64,000 nt of DNA from Bordetella sp. LUAb4. Lineage in GTDB: Bacteria; Pseudomonadota; Gammaproteobacteria; Burkholderiales; Burkholderiaceae_B. Under the pieces are notes generated by a model. The model had not been told where the DNA came from and did no database searches. It saw nothing but the letters and a program-made list of their open reading frames with translations. A program made the position numbers and the translations under genes. This document shows, piece after piece, positions 46,719-56,118 of this stretch (positions within the stretch are counted from its first letter, which is position 1; every line of letters begins with the position of its first letter). The stretch is from positions 806,001 to 870,000 of the forward strand of contig NZ_JAHPZX010000002.1 in assembly GCF_021325795.1 (NCBI RefSeq), in the 5' to 3' direction.

Positions 46719-48149
46719 ATGCCCGCCACCTCCGCCGCCTCCGTTCCCTCCCCGCCGCCGTTCACCGGGGAGCAATGGCTGGCCTTGGGCTGCACGCTGC
46801 AGGCCGCCGACCGCCATACCGATGCGGTGCTTGCGCTGCAGCAGGCGGCTTCGCGCCTGCCCCTGGACGCCGACGTCTACCGGGCGCTGATCGTATCGCT
46901 GGATGCCTCGGGGCAGACAGCCGATGCGACGTCCGCCCGGCTGGGCGTGGATGCCATCTTGCGGCGCAGTGCGATCGACATGTTCGACATTGCCCGGGTT
47001 TATGGCAAACATAAGCATTGGGAAGCCGCCGCGCATTGGCTGGAAAAGGCATTGCTGATCGACGCTCGGCTCGCCAGTGCGCACATCGCGCTGGCCTGGG
47101 CATTGCGCCAGCTGGGCCGGCGCTCATCAGACCAGCGCCAACGCGATCTGTACCGCGTCTACCGCCGCCAGCCCGCTTTCGCCGCTGCCAAGGCGACGCG
47201 TCGCCGCACGGTGCTCGTGCTGTGCTCGAGCCAGCGTGCCAACCTGCCCTTCCGTCATCTGGTGCGCCCCGCCCTCAGCCGCATGGTGCGCTGGGTCATG
47301 GATGAGGGCGTCAAGGGCATCGCCCACGGCAGATCGCGCGCGCTGCCTCGCTACGACATCATCTTCAATGCCATCGCCGACGCCGACAACGCCCACTCCT
47401 GCCACGAAGAGCAGGCGCGCTTCATGGCGACGGACCATGGCCCCCTGCTGAATCCGCCGGCGAGCATAGAACGCACTTATCGCGAGCAGACGGGCGCGCT
47501 GCTGTCGGGCATAGACGATATCCTCGTCCCCACTACTCAGCGTTGGGACCGCCAGTCGAATCCGGCATTTGTCGTGCACTCGGCGCTGGCCGCCGCCGGT
47601 ATCGGCTATCCGGCCATCGTAAGGCGGGTGGGCGAGCACGGCGGCGAAGGCTTGATCGTGCTGAATTCCTTGGGGGATCGCACCGAGCTGCCGGGGCTCA
47701 ACGAGATGTACCTGACGCAGTATCACGAATACCGCTCATCCGACGGGCACTATCGCAAGTACCGCGTGATCTTCATCGATCGCGTGCCTTACCCCTATCA
47801 CCTGGCCATCGGCAGCCAGTGGCTGCTGCATTACTTCTCCGCGGACATGCTGTCGGCACAGTGGAAGCTGGACGAGGAACGGCGCTTCCTCGACGATCCC
47901 GAGCAGGCGCTGGGCAAGAAGGCCTGGGCCGCCCTGCACGCCATCGCCAAGCGGATGGACCTGGACTACTGCGGCATCGATTTCTCGCTGCTGCCGGACG
48001 GCCGGGTGCTGGTGTTCGAAACCAATGCGGCGATGCTGGTGCATCCGGAATCCGAGCAGGACGGTTTGCGCTTCAAGAACCGCTACCTCGACCACATCTT
48101 TGACGCCTTCGAGGCGTTGCTGACACGGCGCACGCGGTGTCCACACTAG
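46719..48149 (+). CDS. TPR/ATP-grasp fusion protein
   Basis: 476 residues from ATG 46719 (a TTG at 46701 is possible; neither has a good ribosome site). Residues about 15-140 form tetratricopeptide-like helices (LALGCTLQAADRHTDAVLAL, AAHWLEKALLIDARLASAHI). Residues about 170-470 form an ATP-grasp ligase-like domain: YPAIVRRVGEHGGEGLIVL for the nucleotide-binding strand and DYCGIDFSLLPDGRVLVFET followed by Asn for the metal site. Such enzymes join a carboxylate to an amine via acyl phosphate; the substrate is unknown and no partner gene is adjacent. Its stop codon overlaps that of the convergent gene (CTAG). Confidence 0.8.
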   Translation: MPATSAASVPSPPPFTGEQWLALGCTLQAADRHTDAVLALQQAASRLPLDADVYRALIVSLDASGQTADATSARLGVDAILRRSAIDMFDIARVYGKHKHWEAAAHWLEKALLIDARLASAHIALAWALRQLGRRSSDQRQRDLYRVYRRQPAFAAAKATRRRTVLVLCSSQRANLPFRHLVRPALSRMVRWVMDEGVKGIAHGRSRALPRYDIIFNAIADADNAHSCHEEQARFMATDHGPLLNPPASIERTYREQTGALLSGIDDILVPTTQRWDRQSNPAFVVHSALAAAGIGYPAIVRRVGEHGGEGLIVLNSLGDRTELPGLNEMYLTQYHEYRSSDGHYRKYRVIFIDRVPYPYHLAIGSQWLLHYFSADMLSAQWKLDEERRFLDDPEQALGKKAWAALHAIAKRMDLDYCGIDFSLLPDGRVLVFETNAAMLVHPESEQDGLRFKNRYLDHIFDAFEALLTRRTRCPH

Positions 48150-48967
48150 CGCAAGGCCATCGTCGCCGCGATCATGCGGAAAGTCGGCATGAGCTGGCGC
48201 CAGGCTTCCTTGGCCAGGTTGTCCGGGCGCAGGATGGCATCGGCGCGCAGCCGGCCGGCCAGGTCCGCGGCGCTGGCGTAGACGATGCTGTTGGCCAGAT
48301 CCTCGTCGGCCACTTCCAGTAGCCCCGACGGAAACAGCGCCATCAGGTCGTAGAGGCAGGGCGAATAATCCACCGCCTGCCGATGCAGATTGGCCACCAG
48401 GATGCCGTGATGCCGCAGGCAGCGGCGGCAATCCTCGAAGAATTCGCGGCCGCGCAGGCGCGCCGGCAGGCCGTTGTCGTCGTAGCCGTCCAGCAACAGC
48501 ACATCGGCGGTCTGGGCGTGCGTGCGGACGAAATCCGCGCCATCGCCCTGCACCACCGTCAGTCGCGCATCGTCGGGCGGTACGCGGAACGCATCGCGCA
48601 AGGCGATGACGCGGGGATCGATCTCGACCACGGTGATGCGCGCACGGGGCAGGAAGCGATGGCAGAACTTGGCCAGCGACCCGCCGCCCAAGCCGATCTG
48701 CACGATGTGCGCGGGTTCAGGTTGGAACAACAGGAAGCCCATCATCAGCCGCGTGTATTCCAGGTCCAACGCGTCGGGCTGGCGCAGGGACATGCGGCTT
48801 TGCACCGCGCCGCCCGGCCGCAGGCGCAATGTCAGGCCGTCGGCATCGCGCGTGAAGGCCGGCAGAGGCGGCGCCGGCGGCGCGGCATCAGCGCCACCGT
48901 CAGAGCCACCGTCGGAGCCTCCCGGCCGGTCGCCCTCCACGCCCTCGTCGCGCGGCGCCTCGTTCAT
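48146..48967 (-). CDS. Spermidine-synthase-like, SAM-fold protein
   Basis: 273 residues from ATG 48967, which overlaps the permease stop (ATGA); longer readings of the frame run inside the permease gene. A Gly/Asp/Pro-rich 35-residue leader precedes a Rossmann domain with [32 protein letters not shown] and [13 protein letters not shown], typical of the polyamine synthase family. The small N-terminal beta domain of true spermidine synthases is reduced. It is the third gene of an ABC-exporter transcript. Either an aminopropyl- or methyltransferase role is possible. Confidence 0.8.
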   Translation of the reverse strand: MNEAPRDEGVEGDRPGGSDGGSDGGADAAPPAPPLPAFTRDADGLTLRLRPGGAVQSRMSLRQPDALDLEYTRLMMGFLLFQPEPAHIVQIGLGGGSLAKFCHRFLPRARITVVEIDPRVIALRDAFRVPPDDARLTVVQGDGADFVRTHAQTADVLLLDGYDDNGLPARLRGREFFEDCRRCLRHHGILVANLHRQAVDYSPCLYDLMALFPSGLLEVADEDLANSIVYASAADLAGRLRADAILRPDNLAKEAWRQLMPTFRMIAATMALR

Positions 48968-49725
48968 GCTTTCAACCGGTAGCCGGTCTTGAAGATCCAG
49001 CGCACCGCGATCATGCACATGACCAGAAACAGCAGCGTCATGCCCACGCTGATATCCACCGTCACGTCGGACACGCCGTAGAAGCTCCAACGAAAACCGC
49101 TGACCAGGTAGACCACGGGATTGAACAAGGTGACCGTGCGCCAGAACGGCGGCAACATATTGATCGAGTAGAAGCTGCCGCCCAGGAACGTCAGCGGCGT
49201 GACGATCATCAGCGGAATCACCTGCAGCTTTTCGAAGCCATCGGCCCAGATCCCGATGATGAAACCGAACAGGCTGAAGGTAATGCAGGTCAGCAACAGG
49301 AAACTCACCATCCATACCGGATGGGCGATCTCGAACGGCACGAACAACCGCGCCGTCACCAGCATGATGGTCCCCAGGATCACCGACTTGGTCGCCGCCG
49401 CGCCCACGTAACCCAGCAGGATCTCCACATAGGAAATCGGCGCCGAATGGATCTCGTAGATGGTCCCCGAGAAGCGCGGCATATAAATGCCGAAGGATGC
49501 GTTGGAGATGCTTTGCGTGAGCAAGGCCAGCATCACCATGCCCGGCACGATGAACGCACCGTAGCTGACGCCGTCGATATCGACCATATGCGAGCCGATG
49601 GCCGACCCGAACACGACGAAATACAAGGAAGTGGAAATGACCGGCGAGGCGACACTCTGCATGAGGGTGCGCCACATGCGGGCCATTTCAAACAGATAGA
49701 TGGCGCGGATGGCGTAAACGTTCAT
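48964..49725 (-). CDS. ABC-2 type exporter permease (YadH-like)
   Basis: 253 residues, about six membrane helices. The motifs [32 protein letters not shown] and [18 protein letters not shown] are typical for the YadH/ABC-2 family. Coupled by 4-bp overlaps to the ATPase gene upstream and the spermidine-synthase-like gene downstream. Exports an unknown compound across the inner membrane. Confidence 0.9.
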   Translation of the reverse strand: MNVYAIRAIYLFEMARMWRTLMQSVASPVISTSLYFVVFGSAIGSHMVDIDGVSYGAFIVPGMVMLALLTQSISNASFGIYMPRFSGTIYEIHSAPISYVEILLGYVGAAATKSVILGTIMLVTARLFVPFEIAHPVWMVSFLLLTCITFSLFGFIIGIWADGFEKLQVIPLMIVTPLTFLGGSFYSINMLPPFWRTVTLFNPVVYLVSGFRWSFYGVSDVTVDISVGMTLLFLVMCMIAVRWIFKTGYRLKA

Positions 49726-50651
49726 GATTCGTGCACCAGGCTGACAAAGATATCTTCCAGGGAGCTTTCCGAGCTGCGGATGTCGGAGAACTCCACGCCC
49801 GCCTCGGCCAGCTGCCGCAACAGCGTGGCGATATCGGCCCCGCCTTCCTGGTTGTCGTACGTATAGACGATTTCATGCCCCTCGCCGGCCAGCGCCACGT
49901 CGTGGCCCGCCAGCACGCCCAGCGTGGGCAGCGTGTCCAGGGGCTGCTTCAGCGTCAAGGTCAACTGGCGCTTGCCCAGCTTGCGCAGCAGGTCCGCCGT
50001 CTGCTCCACCAGGATGATGCGGCCCTTGCGGATCACGCCGATACGGTCGGCCATCTCCTGGGCTTCCTCGATGTAATGGGTCGTCAGGATGACGGTGACG
50101 CCGCGCTCGCGCAGGCGCCGCACCATGTCCCACATGCCCCGGCGCAGCTCCACATCGACGCCCGCGGTGGGCTCGTCCAGGAACAGGATGTCCGGCTCAT
50201 GCGACAACGCCTTGGCGATCATCACCCGCCGCTTCATGCCGCCCGACAGGGTCATGATGCGGGACGAGCGCTTGTCCCAGAGCGAAAGATCACGCAGCAC
50301 CTGTTCGATGTAAGCGGGATTGGCCGGCTTGCCGAACAGGCCGCGGCTGAAAGTCACGGTATTCCAGACGCTTTCGAAGGCATCGGTGTTCAGCTCTTGC
50401 GGGACCAGGCCGATCTTGGCGCGGGCCGCGCGGAAATCGGTGCGGATATCGTGGCCGTCCGCCAGCACGGTACCGCCGCTGGCGTTGACGATGCCGCAGA
50501 TGATGCTGATGAGGGTAGTCTTGCCGGCGCCATTGGGGCCCAGCAAGGCGAAAATTTCTCCACGTCGGATTTCCAGGTCGATGCCTTGCAGCGCCTGGAA
50601 ACCCGACTTATAGGTTTTGGATAAACCTTGGATCGAGATGACGCTATCCAC
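49722..50651 (-). CDS. ABC exporter ATPase (YadG-like)
   Basis: 309 residues. Walker [17 protein letters not shown] (near 39-54), the ABC signature [15 protein letters not shown] and Walker [14 protein letters not shown] are complete. The C-terminal extension (about residues 230-309) is typical of ABC-2 exporter ATPases. Pairs with the permease at 48964-49725. First gene of the three-gene leftward transcript; the 102-bp upstream region has a short GGGATGCGTAGTCCC hairpin but no clear promoter. Confidence 0.92.
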   Translation of the reverse strand: MDSVISIQGLSKTYKSGFQALQGIDLEIRRGEIFALLGPNGAGKTTLISIICGIVNASGGTVLADGHDIRTDFRAARAKIGLVPQELNTDAFESVWNTVTFSRGLFGKPANPAYIEQVLRDLSLWDKRSSRIMTLSGGMKRRVMIAKALSHEPDILFLDEPTAGVDVELRRGMWDMVRRLRERGVTVILTTHYIEEAQEMADRIGVIRKGRIILVEQTADLLRKLGKRQLTLTLKQPLDTLPTLGVLAGHDVALAGEGHEIVYTYDNQEGGADIATLLRQLAEAGVEFSDIRSSESSLEDIFVSLVHES

Positions 50652-50753
50652 ACAAGCCTCTTGATAGGTAGGGATCTGCCGATTCTACCCAAGGGATGCG
50701 TAGTCCCTGTGGCTTAAGTGGGTAATTACTGTTTCCGGCTGCGCCGAACAATG

Positions 50754-51692
50754 CTAAACGGCCGGCAATGCGGCGCGCTTGTCGTGGCGGGCCAGGCGAG
50801 TCAGCAAATGTTCAACTTCGCCGCGGGCCGTGGCCGACATGGGGCTGGCCGGGCGACGTTGCGCGGCGGACGTCAGGATACCCCGGCGCATCATCACGTA
50901 CTTGCGTACGGCCAGGCCAGCGCCAGGCTGCTGTTCATAGCGCAACAAGGGCAGATGCGCGTCGAACAGGTCATGCGCAGCCTCGCGCTCGCCGGCGGCA
51001 TTCAGGCGCACCACGTCGCACAGCATGTCGGGGAAGCAATAACCAGTATTGGCGCCGTCGGCACCGCGCTCGACCTCATAGTCGAGGAACAGGCCATTGT
51101 TGCCGCACAGAATCGAAATATGCCGCATCGACCCATCCTTCTCGAACCCGCGCAGGGTGGAAATCTTTTCCAGGCCCGGCCAGTCCTCATGCTTGAGCAT
51201 GACGCAAGACGGCAGCTCCTGCACGATGCGGCGGATCACGCCAGGCGTCATCTGCACCGAAAACGTCAGCGGATAATCCTGCAGTACGAAGGGCACATCG
51301 GTGCCTATCGCTTCCACCGCCTGGCGGTAATAGTTGACGATCTGGTCGTCGGTGCGCAGGCTGTTGGGCGGCGCGATCATCACCCCGGCCGCGCCCAGCG
51401 CCATGACCTCATGCGTCAGCGCGCGCATGGCGGCGAACCCGGGCGCCGACACGCCCACCACCACCGGCAGGCGCGCGGCCCGGCGGATGACCTGGCCAGC
51501 CACCGCCACGGACTCCGCATGTTCCAGCTTGGGCGCTTCGCCCAGTTGCCCGAGCACGGTCAAACCGGTGGAGCCGCACTCCAGATAGAAATCCGTCATG
51601 CGGTCCACCGACGCTGTGTCGATGGCGCCATCATCGAAGAACGGCGTGGGGGCAATGGGAAAAACGCCTTTGGCGTCTGCGGTTAGCAACAT
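50754..51692 (-). CDS. Dihydrodipicolinate synthase/N-acetylneuraminate lyase family aldolase
   Basis: 312 residues from ATG 51692, with AGGGAG upstream; a longer frame is not conserved. TIM-barrel DapA family: LGQLGEAPKL replaces the usual TGE motif, Tyr140 lies in QDYPL, and the Schiff-base Lys167 in VMLKHED. Members condense or cleave pyruvate with an aldehyde. The changed TGE motif and the absence of lysine genes nearby argue against housekeeping DapA. Substrate unknown. Confidence 0.87.
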   Translation of the reverse strand: MLLTADAKGVFPIAPTPFFDDGAIDTASVDRMTDFYLECGSTGLTVLGQLGEAPKLEHAESVAVAGQVIRRAARLPVVVGVSAPGFAAMRALTHEVMALGAAGVMIAPPNSLRTDDQIVNYYRQAVEAIGTDVPFVLQDYPLTFSVQMTPGVIRRIVQELPSCVMLKHEDWPGLEKISTLRGFEKDGSMRHISILCGNNGLFLDYEVERGADGANTGYCFPDMLCDVVRLNAAGEREAAHDLFDAHLPLLRYEQQPGAGLAVRKYVMMRRGILTSAAQRRPASPMSATARGEVEHLLTRLARHDKRAALPAV

Positions 51693-51773
51693 GCTGCGAC
51701 TCCCTCGATAGGTGGTGGAACGGGACTCGATCTTAACCGCAGCTACCCCGTACCACCTGATGCAGCGCAACAT

Positions 51774-52682
51774 TCAGCGCCGCCGTCGCCCCGAGTCCGG
51801 CCAGTTGGTGATGCCGGGATAGGGATGATTGCCCATGGACTGGATCTGCCGCAGAAAGGAATTGACCAGACTCTCGTCCAGCAGACGCCGTGGCAACTCG
51901 CCGATCAGGTCTCGCAGCACACTCATATTGTCCGCGCCGGGGCGTAGCGTGGCGCGGGCACTCAGCATGTCCGGCAGCACCCGGTCGCAGCACCAGGCGA
52001 TGTAGTCCGCCACTTTGCCCGTATGCGCGCCGGCCGCCACATGGAAACTGGGCACACCGTCCTGCGGCAGCGTTTCATGCCACCAGCCGCGCGGGATGTA
52101 CAGCATGTCTCCCGCTTCCAGCCAGACATCGAGCACCGGGTGCAGTGGGCACTCCTTTTCGCGCGAGGCGCTGTTCTGTTCCGGCATGGGCAGCGGAAAC
52201 GTCGGACAGTACAAGCGCCAGCGCTTGCGCCCCAGCAATTGCACGGCCCACACGTCGTGAGTGTCCCAGTGCTTGCCGAAGGCGCAATCGCCACGCATCG
52301 AGACATAGCCGTTGGCCACCAGCCGATGGCCGGTGTATTCCGCGATCCTGTCGCACACGCGCGCGACTTTGCGGCAGCGCAGGTCGAGGCGGCTCATGAT
52401 CAGCGTGGCGCCCTCCTCGATATAGCGCCGCACCTCGGTTGCCAGCAGGCGCAAGCGGCGATCGTCGATGTCTTGATAAGACTGGACGAAAAGCTCTGGC
52501 GGAATCAACTGCCCTTTGCGCAGTTGAATCTCGGCCTCGGCCAGATTCCAGGAATGCAGGATGTCGTCGACATCACTCCAGGTGAAAAGCGGCGCGCCGC
52601 CCAACGCGCCGCGGACCAGCAGATGGTGACGCTCAAAGTAGATTTGAAAAAATTCGCTGCGAGATAGGCCGAAGTCCAGCAT
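51774..52682 (-). CDS. JmjC/cupin-type oxygenase (RoxA-like)
   Basis: 302 residues from ATG 52682, chosen for GGAG 7 bp upstream; an in-frame start at 52709 would add 9 residues. The JmjC-like domain carries the Fe(II) triad His138, Asp140 (KHWDTHDVW) and His202 (PRGWWHETL), with LLGRKRWRLY between. This is the pattern of bacterial 2-oxoglutarate oxygenases such as the ribosomal protein hydroxylase YcfD/RoxA; here the N-terminal part is unusual, so the target may differ. It stands alone between the amide operon and the aldolase gene. Confidence 0.82.
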   Translation of the reverse strand: MLDFGLSRSEFFQIYFERHHLLVRGALGGAPLFTWSDVDDILHSWNLAEAEIQLRKGQLIPPELFVQSYQDIDDRRLRLLATEVRRYIEEGATLIMSRLDLRCRKVARVCDRIAEYTGHRLVANGYVSMRGDCAFGKHWDTHDVWAVQLLGRKRWRLYCPTFPLPMPEQNSASREKECPLHPVLDVWLEAGDMLYIPRGWWHETLPQDGVPSFHVAAGAHTGKVADYIAWCCDRVLPDMLSARATLRPGADNMSVLRDLIGELPRRLLDESLVNSFLRQIQSMGNHPYPGITNWPDSGRRRR

Positions 52683-52826
52683 TGGGTTCTCCAGGTTGCG
52701 TGAGGACAAATGAGACCGATGGATAAATCGGTCCCGGTCGTACTAGCTACGCACTGGATTCTGAACACTCCGCGGAAAATTCGAGCAAGGTGACGCGGAA
52801 ATAGGACTACTCCCGCATTTTTTCTT

Positions 52827-52857
52827 CCGATCGGCGTGAAAATTTCACGCCGATCGG
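52827..52857 (-). terminator. Near-perfect palindrome after fmdB
   Basis: Arms of 15 bp (52827-52841 and 52843-52857, core GATCGGCGTGAAA / TTTCACGCCGATC) around one central base lie 14 bp beyond the fmdB stop in the leftward direction. It is the likely end of the urt-fmd transcript, although the T-run (TTTTTTCTTC, about 52817-52826) lies on the wrong strand for a canonical terminator; an operator of the next gene is the alternative. Confidence 0.5.
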
Positions 52858-52870
52858 CGTTTGAGCACAC

Positions 52871-53203
52871 TCAATGGCTGATCATCCACGGCCTGCTGTT
52901 GGCGAATGTCTTGCCACCATCGGCCGTCTTGCGGGTCTTGCCAGGCAGTTTGCCGCCGCCGCAGCAACCGCAATTCATGCCGTGGCCGCCGCGTGAACTG
53001 CGCGGCTCGTTGGCATTGCGCTCGTTCATAGCATGCGCCCGGTTCACCGCCGAGGACAAGGCGCCCAGCGCGGGCGCGCCGCCGATGATGCGCGGAGCCT
53101 CGCCCCCGCACTCGGGGCAAGCCGCCGCATCGCGCCACGCCGCCAGCGGACGCATTACCGCGAATTCCCCGCACACGGGGCAGCTGTAGTCGTATAAAGG
53201 CAT
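52871..53203 (-). CDS. fmdB: FmdB-family zinc-ribbon protein
   Basis: 110 residues. The N-terminus MPLYDYSCPVCGEF with a second CPECGG (near residue 30) is the FmdB zinc-ribbon module of about 45 residues. The rest is a flexible tail with a Gly/Cys cluster (GMNCGCCGGGK). In Methylophilus methylotrophus FmdB is encoded with formamidase and was proposed to regulate it. It follows fmdA by 12 bp. Confidence 0.9.
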   Translation of the reverse strand: MPLYDYSCPVCGEFAVMRPLAAWRDAAACPECGGEAPRIIGGAPALGALSSAVNRAHAMNERNANEPRSSRGGHGMNCGCCGGGKLPGKTRKTADGGKTFANSRPWMISH

Positions 53204-53215
53204 GGCGCGATCTCC

Positions 53216-54445
53216 TTACAGGTCCGGCGACAAGGGCATATCGACGCCGCCGCTGATCGCCTTGATCGGTCCGCTGACCGAGGGCTGGATGTCGAAGTCG
53301 AAGATTTCGGTCGGCAGCCACAGCGTGGCGCAGGCGTTGGGAATATCGACCACGCCGCTGATGTGCCCCTGCACCGGCGCCGTACCCAGGATGGAGTACG
53401 CCTGCGCCCCGGAGTAGCCGAACTTCTTCAGGTATTCGATGGCATTGAGGCAAGCCTGGCGATAGGCGATGTGCACATCGAGGTAATGCTGGCTGCCCTT
53501 TTCATCAACGGAAATGCCTTCGAAGATCAGGTAATCCTTGTAATTCGGAGTAATGGGGCTGGGCTTGAAGATCGGGTTCTTGATGGCGTACTTTTCCATC
53601 CCGCCCTTGATCAGGCTGACGCGCATATGGATCCAGCCGGCCATTTCAATGGCGCCGCAGAACGTGATCTCGCCATCGCCTTGCGAGAAGTGCAGGTCAC
53701 CCACCGACAGGCCGCCGCCCTTCACATACACGGGGAAGAACACACGCGAACCGCGCGACAGATCCTTGATGTCGCAATTACCGCCGTGTTCGCGCGGCGG
53801 CACCGTGCGCGCGCCTTCGGCCGCGGCCTTGTCGCGTGCCGCGCCGGTCAGCTTGCCCATGTGCGCGGTCTTGGGCGCGGGCGGATTGGCCAGCGGCGGC
53901 ACGCGATTGGGATTGGTGTCGATCAGCGCCTGTTCACGCTTGTTCCAGGTGTCGAGCATGGCCTGGTCGGGCAGGCAGCCGATCAGGCCTGGGTGGATCA
54001 GGCCGGCGAAATTGACGCCGGGGATGTGGCGCGAGCTGGTGAACATGCCGTGGAAATCCCAGATGGATTTCTGCGCTTGCGGGAAATGCTCGGTCAGGAA
54101 CCCGCCGCCGTTCTTCTTGCTGAAGAAGCCGTTGAAGCCCCACAGGCTGTCCGGCTTGGCGCCGATGTCGAGGAAGTCGACCACCAGCAGATCGCCCGGT
54201 TCGGCCCCTTCAACGCCGACCGGGCCGGACAGGAAGTGCACCGTCGACAGATCGACATCGCGCACGTCGTCGGCGCTGTCGTCGTTCTTGATGGCGCCGC
54301 CGGTCCAGTCATAGGTTTCCAGCACGAAGTCGTCGCCCGGCTTGACCCACACCGAGATGGGGATGTCCGGGTGCCAGCGATTATGGATGTTTTCGTTTTC
54401 GTAGGGCGACTGCGCCAGATCGACTTTGATCAGGGTATCGGGCAT
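53216..54445 (-). CDS. fmdA: Formamidase (acetamidase/formamidase family)
   Basis: 409 residues, the usual length. AAGGAG lies 6 bp before the ATG. Family blocks: NRWHPDIPISVWVKPGDDF, PGDLLVVDFLDIG, HPGLIGCLPDQAML and FPVYVKGGGLSVGDLHFSQG with probable metal-binding and catalytic residues. FmdA hydrolyses formamide to formate and ammonia in the cytoplasm. It sits downstream of urtE in the same direction (113-bp gap) and upstream of fmdB, so uptake and hydrolysis are encoded together. Confidence 0.94.
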   Translation of the reverse strand: MPDTLIKVDLAQSPYENENIHNRWHPDIPISVWVKPGDDFVLETYDWTGGAIKNDDSADDVRDVDLSTVHFLSGPVGVEGAEPGDLLVVDFLDIGAKPDSLWGFNGFFSKKNGGGFLTEHFPQAQKSIWDFHGMFTSSRHIPGVNFAGLIHPGLIGCLPDQAMLDTWNKREQALIDTNPNRVPPLANPPAPKTAHMGKLTGAARDKAAAEGARTVPPREHGGNCDIKDLSRGSRVFFPVYVKGGGLSVGDLHFSQGDGEITFCGAIEMAGWIHMRVSLIKGGMEKYAIKNPIFKPSPITPNYKDYLIFEGISVDEKGSQHYLDVHIAYRQACLNAIEYLKKFGYSGAQAYSILGTAPVQGHISGVVDIPNACATLWLPTEIFDFDIQPSVSGPIKAISGGVDMPLSPDL

Positions 54446-54558
54446 GACTTGCTCCTTTGGTGGATTGAGCGGGCACAGAGTGTGGGCACTGAGCAGGCAC
54501 TAAATGCGGCCACGAAATGTGGACACTGAGCATCGCTGGGTATGAAGAAGAAAAAGAC

Positions 54559-55251
54559 CTACACGGACAAGTAGCGGCTGATGGTCTGCTCGTCCACCTC
54601 ATCGCGCTTGTTCTCGTGCACGAAGCGGCCCTTGTCGATGACGATCAGGCGATCGGCGATCTGCATGGTGAAGCTGAGCACCTGCTCGGACACCACGATG
54701 GCCAGATCCTTGAGCTTGCGGATTTCCAGCAAGGTGCGGGCGATGTCCTTGATGATGGACGGCTGGATGCCTTCAGTGGGCTCATCCAGCATCAGCACCT
54801 TGGGGCCGGTGACCAGGGCGCGCGCGATGGCCAGCTGTTGCTGCTGGCCGCCGGACAGGTCGCCGCCACGGCGGCGGCGCATGTCATGCAGCACCGGGAA
54901 CAAGGCGAAAATCTCGTCCGGCAGCGGATCGCGCAGGGCGCGGCCACGCAGGCCGGTGCGAATGTTCTCTTCCACCGTCAACGTGGGAAAGATCATGCGT
55001 CCCTGCGGCACATAGGCGACGCCGGAGCGCACCCGCTGGAAGCTTTCCATGCGGGTGATGTCCACGCCGTCGACTTCCACCTTGCCGCCCATGGCGGGCA
55101 GCACGCCCATCATGGTCTTGAACAGCGTGGTCTTGCCCATGCCGTTGCGGCCCATCACCGCCACGATCTCGCCCTTGGCGATGTTGAGGTCCACGCCGTG
55201 GATCACACGGCTCTGGCCATATCCGGATTGCAGTCCCGATACGTTGAACAT
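54559..55251 (-). CDS. urtE: UrtE, branched-chain-type ABC transporter ATPase
   Basis: 230 residues (LivF type). Walker A GRNGMGKTTLFKTMMG, signature LSGGQQQQLAIARAL, Walker B VLMLDEPTEGIQPSII. Second ATPase of the urea/short-chain-amide importer. It begins 93 bp after urtD. The homologous FmdDEF system of Methylophilus carries amides and urea, so both are possible substrates. Confidence 0.92.
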   Translation of the reverse strand: MFNVSGLQSGYGQSRVIHGVDLNIAKGEIVAVMGRNGMGKTTLFKTMMGVLPAMGGKVEVDGVDITRMESFQRVRSGVAYVPQGRMIFPTLTVEENIRTGLRGRALRDPLPDEIFALFPVLHDMRRRRGGDLSGGQQQQLAIARALVTGPKVLMLDEPTEGIQPSIIKDIARTLLEIRKLKDLAIVVSEQVLSFTMQIADRLIVIDKGRFVHENKRDEVDEQTISRYLSV

Positions 55252-55344
55252 GGTTCTTCTCCAAGGAGGGGGCTGAGGCCGGAGCTATGCACGATGCCTG
55301 TGCTTAGTCTATGGCCAGAGCGATGGCTTGAGCCGGTGACCGTC

Positions 55345-56118
55345 TCAATGGCCTAGATACACTTCGATGACGCGCGGGTCGTTCTGCACCTTGTCCATCG
55401 ACCCTTCGGCCAGGACCTTGCCTTGATGCAGCACCGTCACCTTGTGCGCGATGTTCTTGACAAATTCCATGTCGTGCTCGATGACGATCATCGAACGGTT
55501 CTTGCTGATGCGGTTCAGCAGCTCGGCGGTCTTTTCGCGTTCGGACACGCTCATGCCCGCCACCGGCTCGTCCAGCATCATCAATTCCGGCTCCTGCATA
55601 AGCAGCATGCCGATTTCCAGCCACTGCTTCTGTCCGTGCGACAGCAGCTCGGCGGACTTGTCCAGCATGTCCTCCAGGAAGATGTCTTCCGCCACCTGCT
55701 CCACCCGCTCGATCACATCGGCGGTCAGGCGGAAGGCCATCGCGCCGAGCACGCTGCGGCCACGCGGGAAAGACACTTCCAGGTTCTCGCGTACCGACAG
55801 GGTTTCGTAGATGGAGGGCGTCTGGAATTTACGGCCGACGCCAGCGCGCACGATCTGGTGTTCCGCCATCTTGGTCAGCTCGACATCGTTGAAGCGTATC
55901 GAACCGGACGTTGCCTTGGTACGCCCGCAGATCAGATCCAGCACGGTGGTCTTGCCGGCGCCATTGGGACCGATCACCACGCGCAGTTCGCCCTTGTCGA
56001 CGTACAGGTTGAGATCGTTGACGGCGACGAAGCCGCCGAAGGCCACGGTCAGGCCCTCCACGTAGAGCGCGAACTCCTGAGGCGGGGTTACCGTGCTGTT
56101 AAGAATAGGCGGATTCAT
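55345..56118 (-). CDS. urtD: UrtD, branched-chain-type ABC transporter ATPase
   Basis: 257 residues from ATG 56118, overlapping the urtC stop (ATGA); longer open frame upstream lies inside urtC. LivG type: Walker [17 protein letters not shown], signature LLSHGQKQWLEIGMLL (SHGQ instead of SGGQ, as usual in UrtD), Walker B MMLDEPVAGMS. Pairs with UrtE to energise uptake. Confidence 0.92.
   Translation of the reverse strand: MNPPILNSTVTPPQEFALYVEGLTVAFGGFVAVNDLNLYVDKGELRVVIGPNGAGKTTVLDLICGRTKATSGSIRFNDVELTKMAEHQIVRAGVGRKFQTPSIYETLSVRENLEVSFPRGRSVLGAMAFRLTADVIERVEQVAEDIFLEDMLDKSAELLSHGQKQWLEIGMLLMQEPELMMLDEPVAGMSVSEREKTAELLNRISKNRSMIVIEHDMEFVKNIAHKVTVLHQGKVLAEGSMDKVQNDPRVIEVYLGH

Noticed and set aside
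48968-49675. Long N-terminal extension of the spermidine-synthase-like frame
   Set aside because: It lies inside the conserved permease gene in another frame. The ATG overlapping the permease stop is the real start.
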